From Acidobacteriota bacterium (GTDB lineage: Bacteria > Acidobacteriota > Terriglobia > Terriglobales > Acidobacteriaceae): 64,000 bases of DNA. Shown piece by piece: positions 62,773 to 64,000 of the stretch (positions within the stretch are counted from its first letter, which is position 1; the number at the start of each line of letters is the position of its first letter). The stretch lies in assembly GCA_003010405.1 (NCBI GenBank), contig PJLO01000012.1, forward strand, positions 1 to 64,000, read 5' to 3'. A program made the position numbers and the translations under genes. The notes below the pieces were generated by a model that was given only the letters and a program-made list of their open reading frames with translations, had not been told where the DNA came from and did not search any database.

Positions 62773-64000
62773 TACTCCGTCACCCCCAGGCGTTGCTGCC
62801 AGGTGGAAATAACCTCAAGTGCATTGCTGCGCATGTGAATGAAATCAGCGACACCATCGGCCTTGAGCTGATCCATGTTGGCCGGGCTGCCGGCAACGAT
62901 CACCGAGACCTTGCCGCCCAGTTTCTCGATCAGGGGCTTGGCCATTGGCGCGTATTCATCATCAGAGCTGCAGAGCACAACCACGTCGGCCTTCACCTCG
63001 GCAGCAACCCTGGCAGCATCCTCGGCTGTAGCTTCGCAGGACTTGGTCACGATGTCGAAACCAGCACAGGCGATGAAGTTGAGGCTGAATCCCACGCGGG
63101 CCTTGCGCATCTTCAGGTCGCCGTACTCCAGCAGCAGGAATCGTGGATTGTGTTTACCTGAGACGACATGCTGCTCGGTACGTAAACGCAGTTGCTCATA
63201 GCTTTCAGCACCTCGATAGGGCCTGAGAGGGATCACGGTGAGCGCAGGCTTGCCGGCGGACGTTTTCACCTCCACCGTCTCGGCAGACTTGATCTGCGCG
63301 AGTGCTTTCTCTTTTCCGTTGGGGAACTGGTTAGTTCCAAGAATGGCACGGCTGCGTAGGGCAACTCCCTTGTCTTTCTTTGCGCGAGAGGCGTTCACCT
63401 CGCCCTGCACAAAACCGGCTTCCAGCGCCTTCAAGTACCCACCCTTTTCCTCAATCTTCTGGAAAAAGCCCCAGGCCTCGCGGGCCAGTGCATCGGTGAG
63501 CATCTCGAGGTAATAGGAACCGGCGCCGGGATCAACGACGCGATCGAAATAGGATTCCTTCTTGAGGATGATCTGTGTGTTCCGTGCAAGGTGCCGGCTG
63601 AAGTCGTCCGAGGCACCCGAGGCGGCGTCAAAGGGCAGCGTCTCGATGACATCGGCTCCGCCCAGCACGGCTGACATCGTCTTGGTAGTGCCGCGCAGCA
63701 GGTTGATGTGCCGGTCATAGATCGCGGTGTCCCACTCAGATGTGGTCGCCACGATGTACGCCTTGGCACTCTCCTTTGTCGCAGGCTTAAATTGCTCGAC
63801 AACCTGCGCCCATAACAGGCGTAGCGCTCTCAACTTTGCGATCTCGAAGAAATAGTTGGCACTCACGGCCATATCGAAGTAGATCGCGGAAGCCGCAGCG
63901 TCAACGCTGATGCCGCGGGCAGAGAGCGCCGAAAGGTATTCCACGCCTGCGGCAATCGCCGAGGCCAATTCTTCGACCACAGAGCCTCCGGCTTCTGTGA
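62772..64000 (-). CDS. mutA: Methylmalonyl-CoA mutase small subunit, partial (5' end beyond window)
   Basis: The frame is open to the window edge, so the N-terminus is missing; about 409 residues are present. The barrel part shows [40 protein letters not shown], and [19 protein letters not shown]. The C-terminal B12-like fold ([31 protein letters not shown]) has no DxHxxG, as expected for the non-catalytic small subunit. It is the promoter-proximal member of mutA-mutB-meaB. Confidence 0.93.
   Translation of the reverse strand, partial: TEAGGSVVEELASAIAAGVEYLSALSARGISVDAAASAIYFDMAVSANYFFEIAKLRALRLLWAQVVEQFKPATKESAKAYIVATTSEWDTAIYDRHINLLRGTTKTMSAVLGGADVIETLPFDAASGASDDFSRHLARNTQIILKKESYFDRVVDPGAGSYYLEMLTDALAREAWGFFQKIEEKGGYLKALEAGFVQGEVNASRAKKDKGVALRSRAILGTNQFPNGKEKALAQIKSAETVEVKTSAGKPALTVIPLRPYRGAESYEQLRLRTEQHVVSGKHNPRFLLLEYGDLKMRKARVGFSLNFIACAGFDIVTKSCEATAEDAARVAAEVKADVVVLCSSDDEYAPMAKPLIEKLGGKVSVIVAGSPANMDQLKADGVADFIHMRSNALEVISTWQQRLGVTE

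Overview
The window is a compact bacterial chromosome segment of moderately high GC (high fifties percent by eye). The gene content best fits an Acidobacteriota of the Terriglobia type. Pointers are the futalosine menaquinone genes, a homodimeric pyruvate dehydrogenase E1 with a two-lipoyl E2, a FecR/DUF6600 protein, DUF4139, DUF2844/DUF3443, an RlmI-type methylase, and many short intergenic palindromic repeats. This placement is inference from gene families, not a search result. I see no rRNA, CRISPR array, prophage or intact insertion sequence.

Layout. 0.2-5.2 kb: FMN-riboswitch-controlled ribB, a family 2 glycosyltransferase, a Spy-like LTXXQ protein, an RlmI-type rRNA methylase and a CdsZ-like zinc-ribbon coiled coil. 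5.3-10.4 kb: a small membrane protein, a secreted S9B dipeptidyl peptidase and Tex. 10.4-15.4 kb: small envelope proteins, a ferredoxin-nitroreductase fusion, a duplicated helical protein and an acetate transporter of the GPR1/FUN34/YaaH family, separated by clusters of palindromic repeats. 16-18.4 kb: the ribosome-maturation operon rpsP-khpA-rimM-trmD-rplS. 18.9-23.3 kb: a DUF4405 membrane protein, pruA, a stand-alone receiver, a PilZ plus LuxR pair whose receiver lacks the phosphoacceptor Asp, and a DUF883-like protein. 23.4-33.2 kb: rmlA-rmlB, a ROK kinase, secA, a FecR/DUF6600 protein with a 42-bp minisatellite, and a CYTH phosphatase. 33.3-37.3 kb: a foreign-looking membrane gene, then a menaquinone cluster (UbiA-type prenyltransferase, aldo/keto reductase, mqnE). 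37.5-40.5 kb: an apparent fusion of a ribosome hibernation (HPF/RaiA) domain to a sigma factor, facing a FliA/WhiG-type sigma factor. 40.8-46.8 kb: aceE-aceF-lpd. 47-52.9 kb: DUF2844, DUF3443, a secreted protein, tRNA-Leu(UAG), DUF4139 and a small zinc-ribbon protein. 52.9-54.5 kb: a decayed-looking region that ends in a cobalamin riboswitch with no gene to control. 54.5-64 kb: glyA, metE with a divergent LysR (MetR-like) regulator, and the mutA-mutB-meaB methylmalonyl-CoA mutase operon, whose first gene runs off the window.

How the genes connect. The right end has a B12 and one-carbon theme: B12-independent methionine synthase, serine hydroxymethyltransferase, a B12-dependent mutase with its GTPase chaperone, and a stranded B12 riboswitch that points against the 3' end of glyA. 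Central metabolism is represented by pyruvate dehydrogenase, proline/glutamate catabolism and acetate transport.

The most interesting items are the HPF-sigma fusion at 37504-38559, the orphan cobalamin riboswitch at about 54345-54475, the degenerate receiver regulator paired with PilZ, the pepsin-like DTGS/DSGS motifs in the DUF3443 protein, and at least five families of palindromic repeats stacked in spacers.
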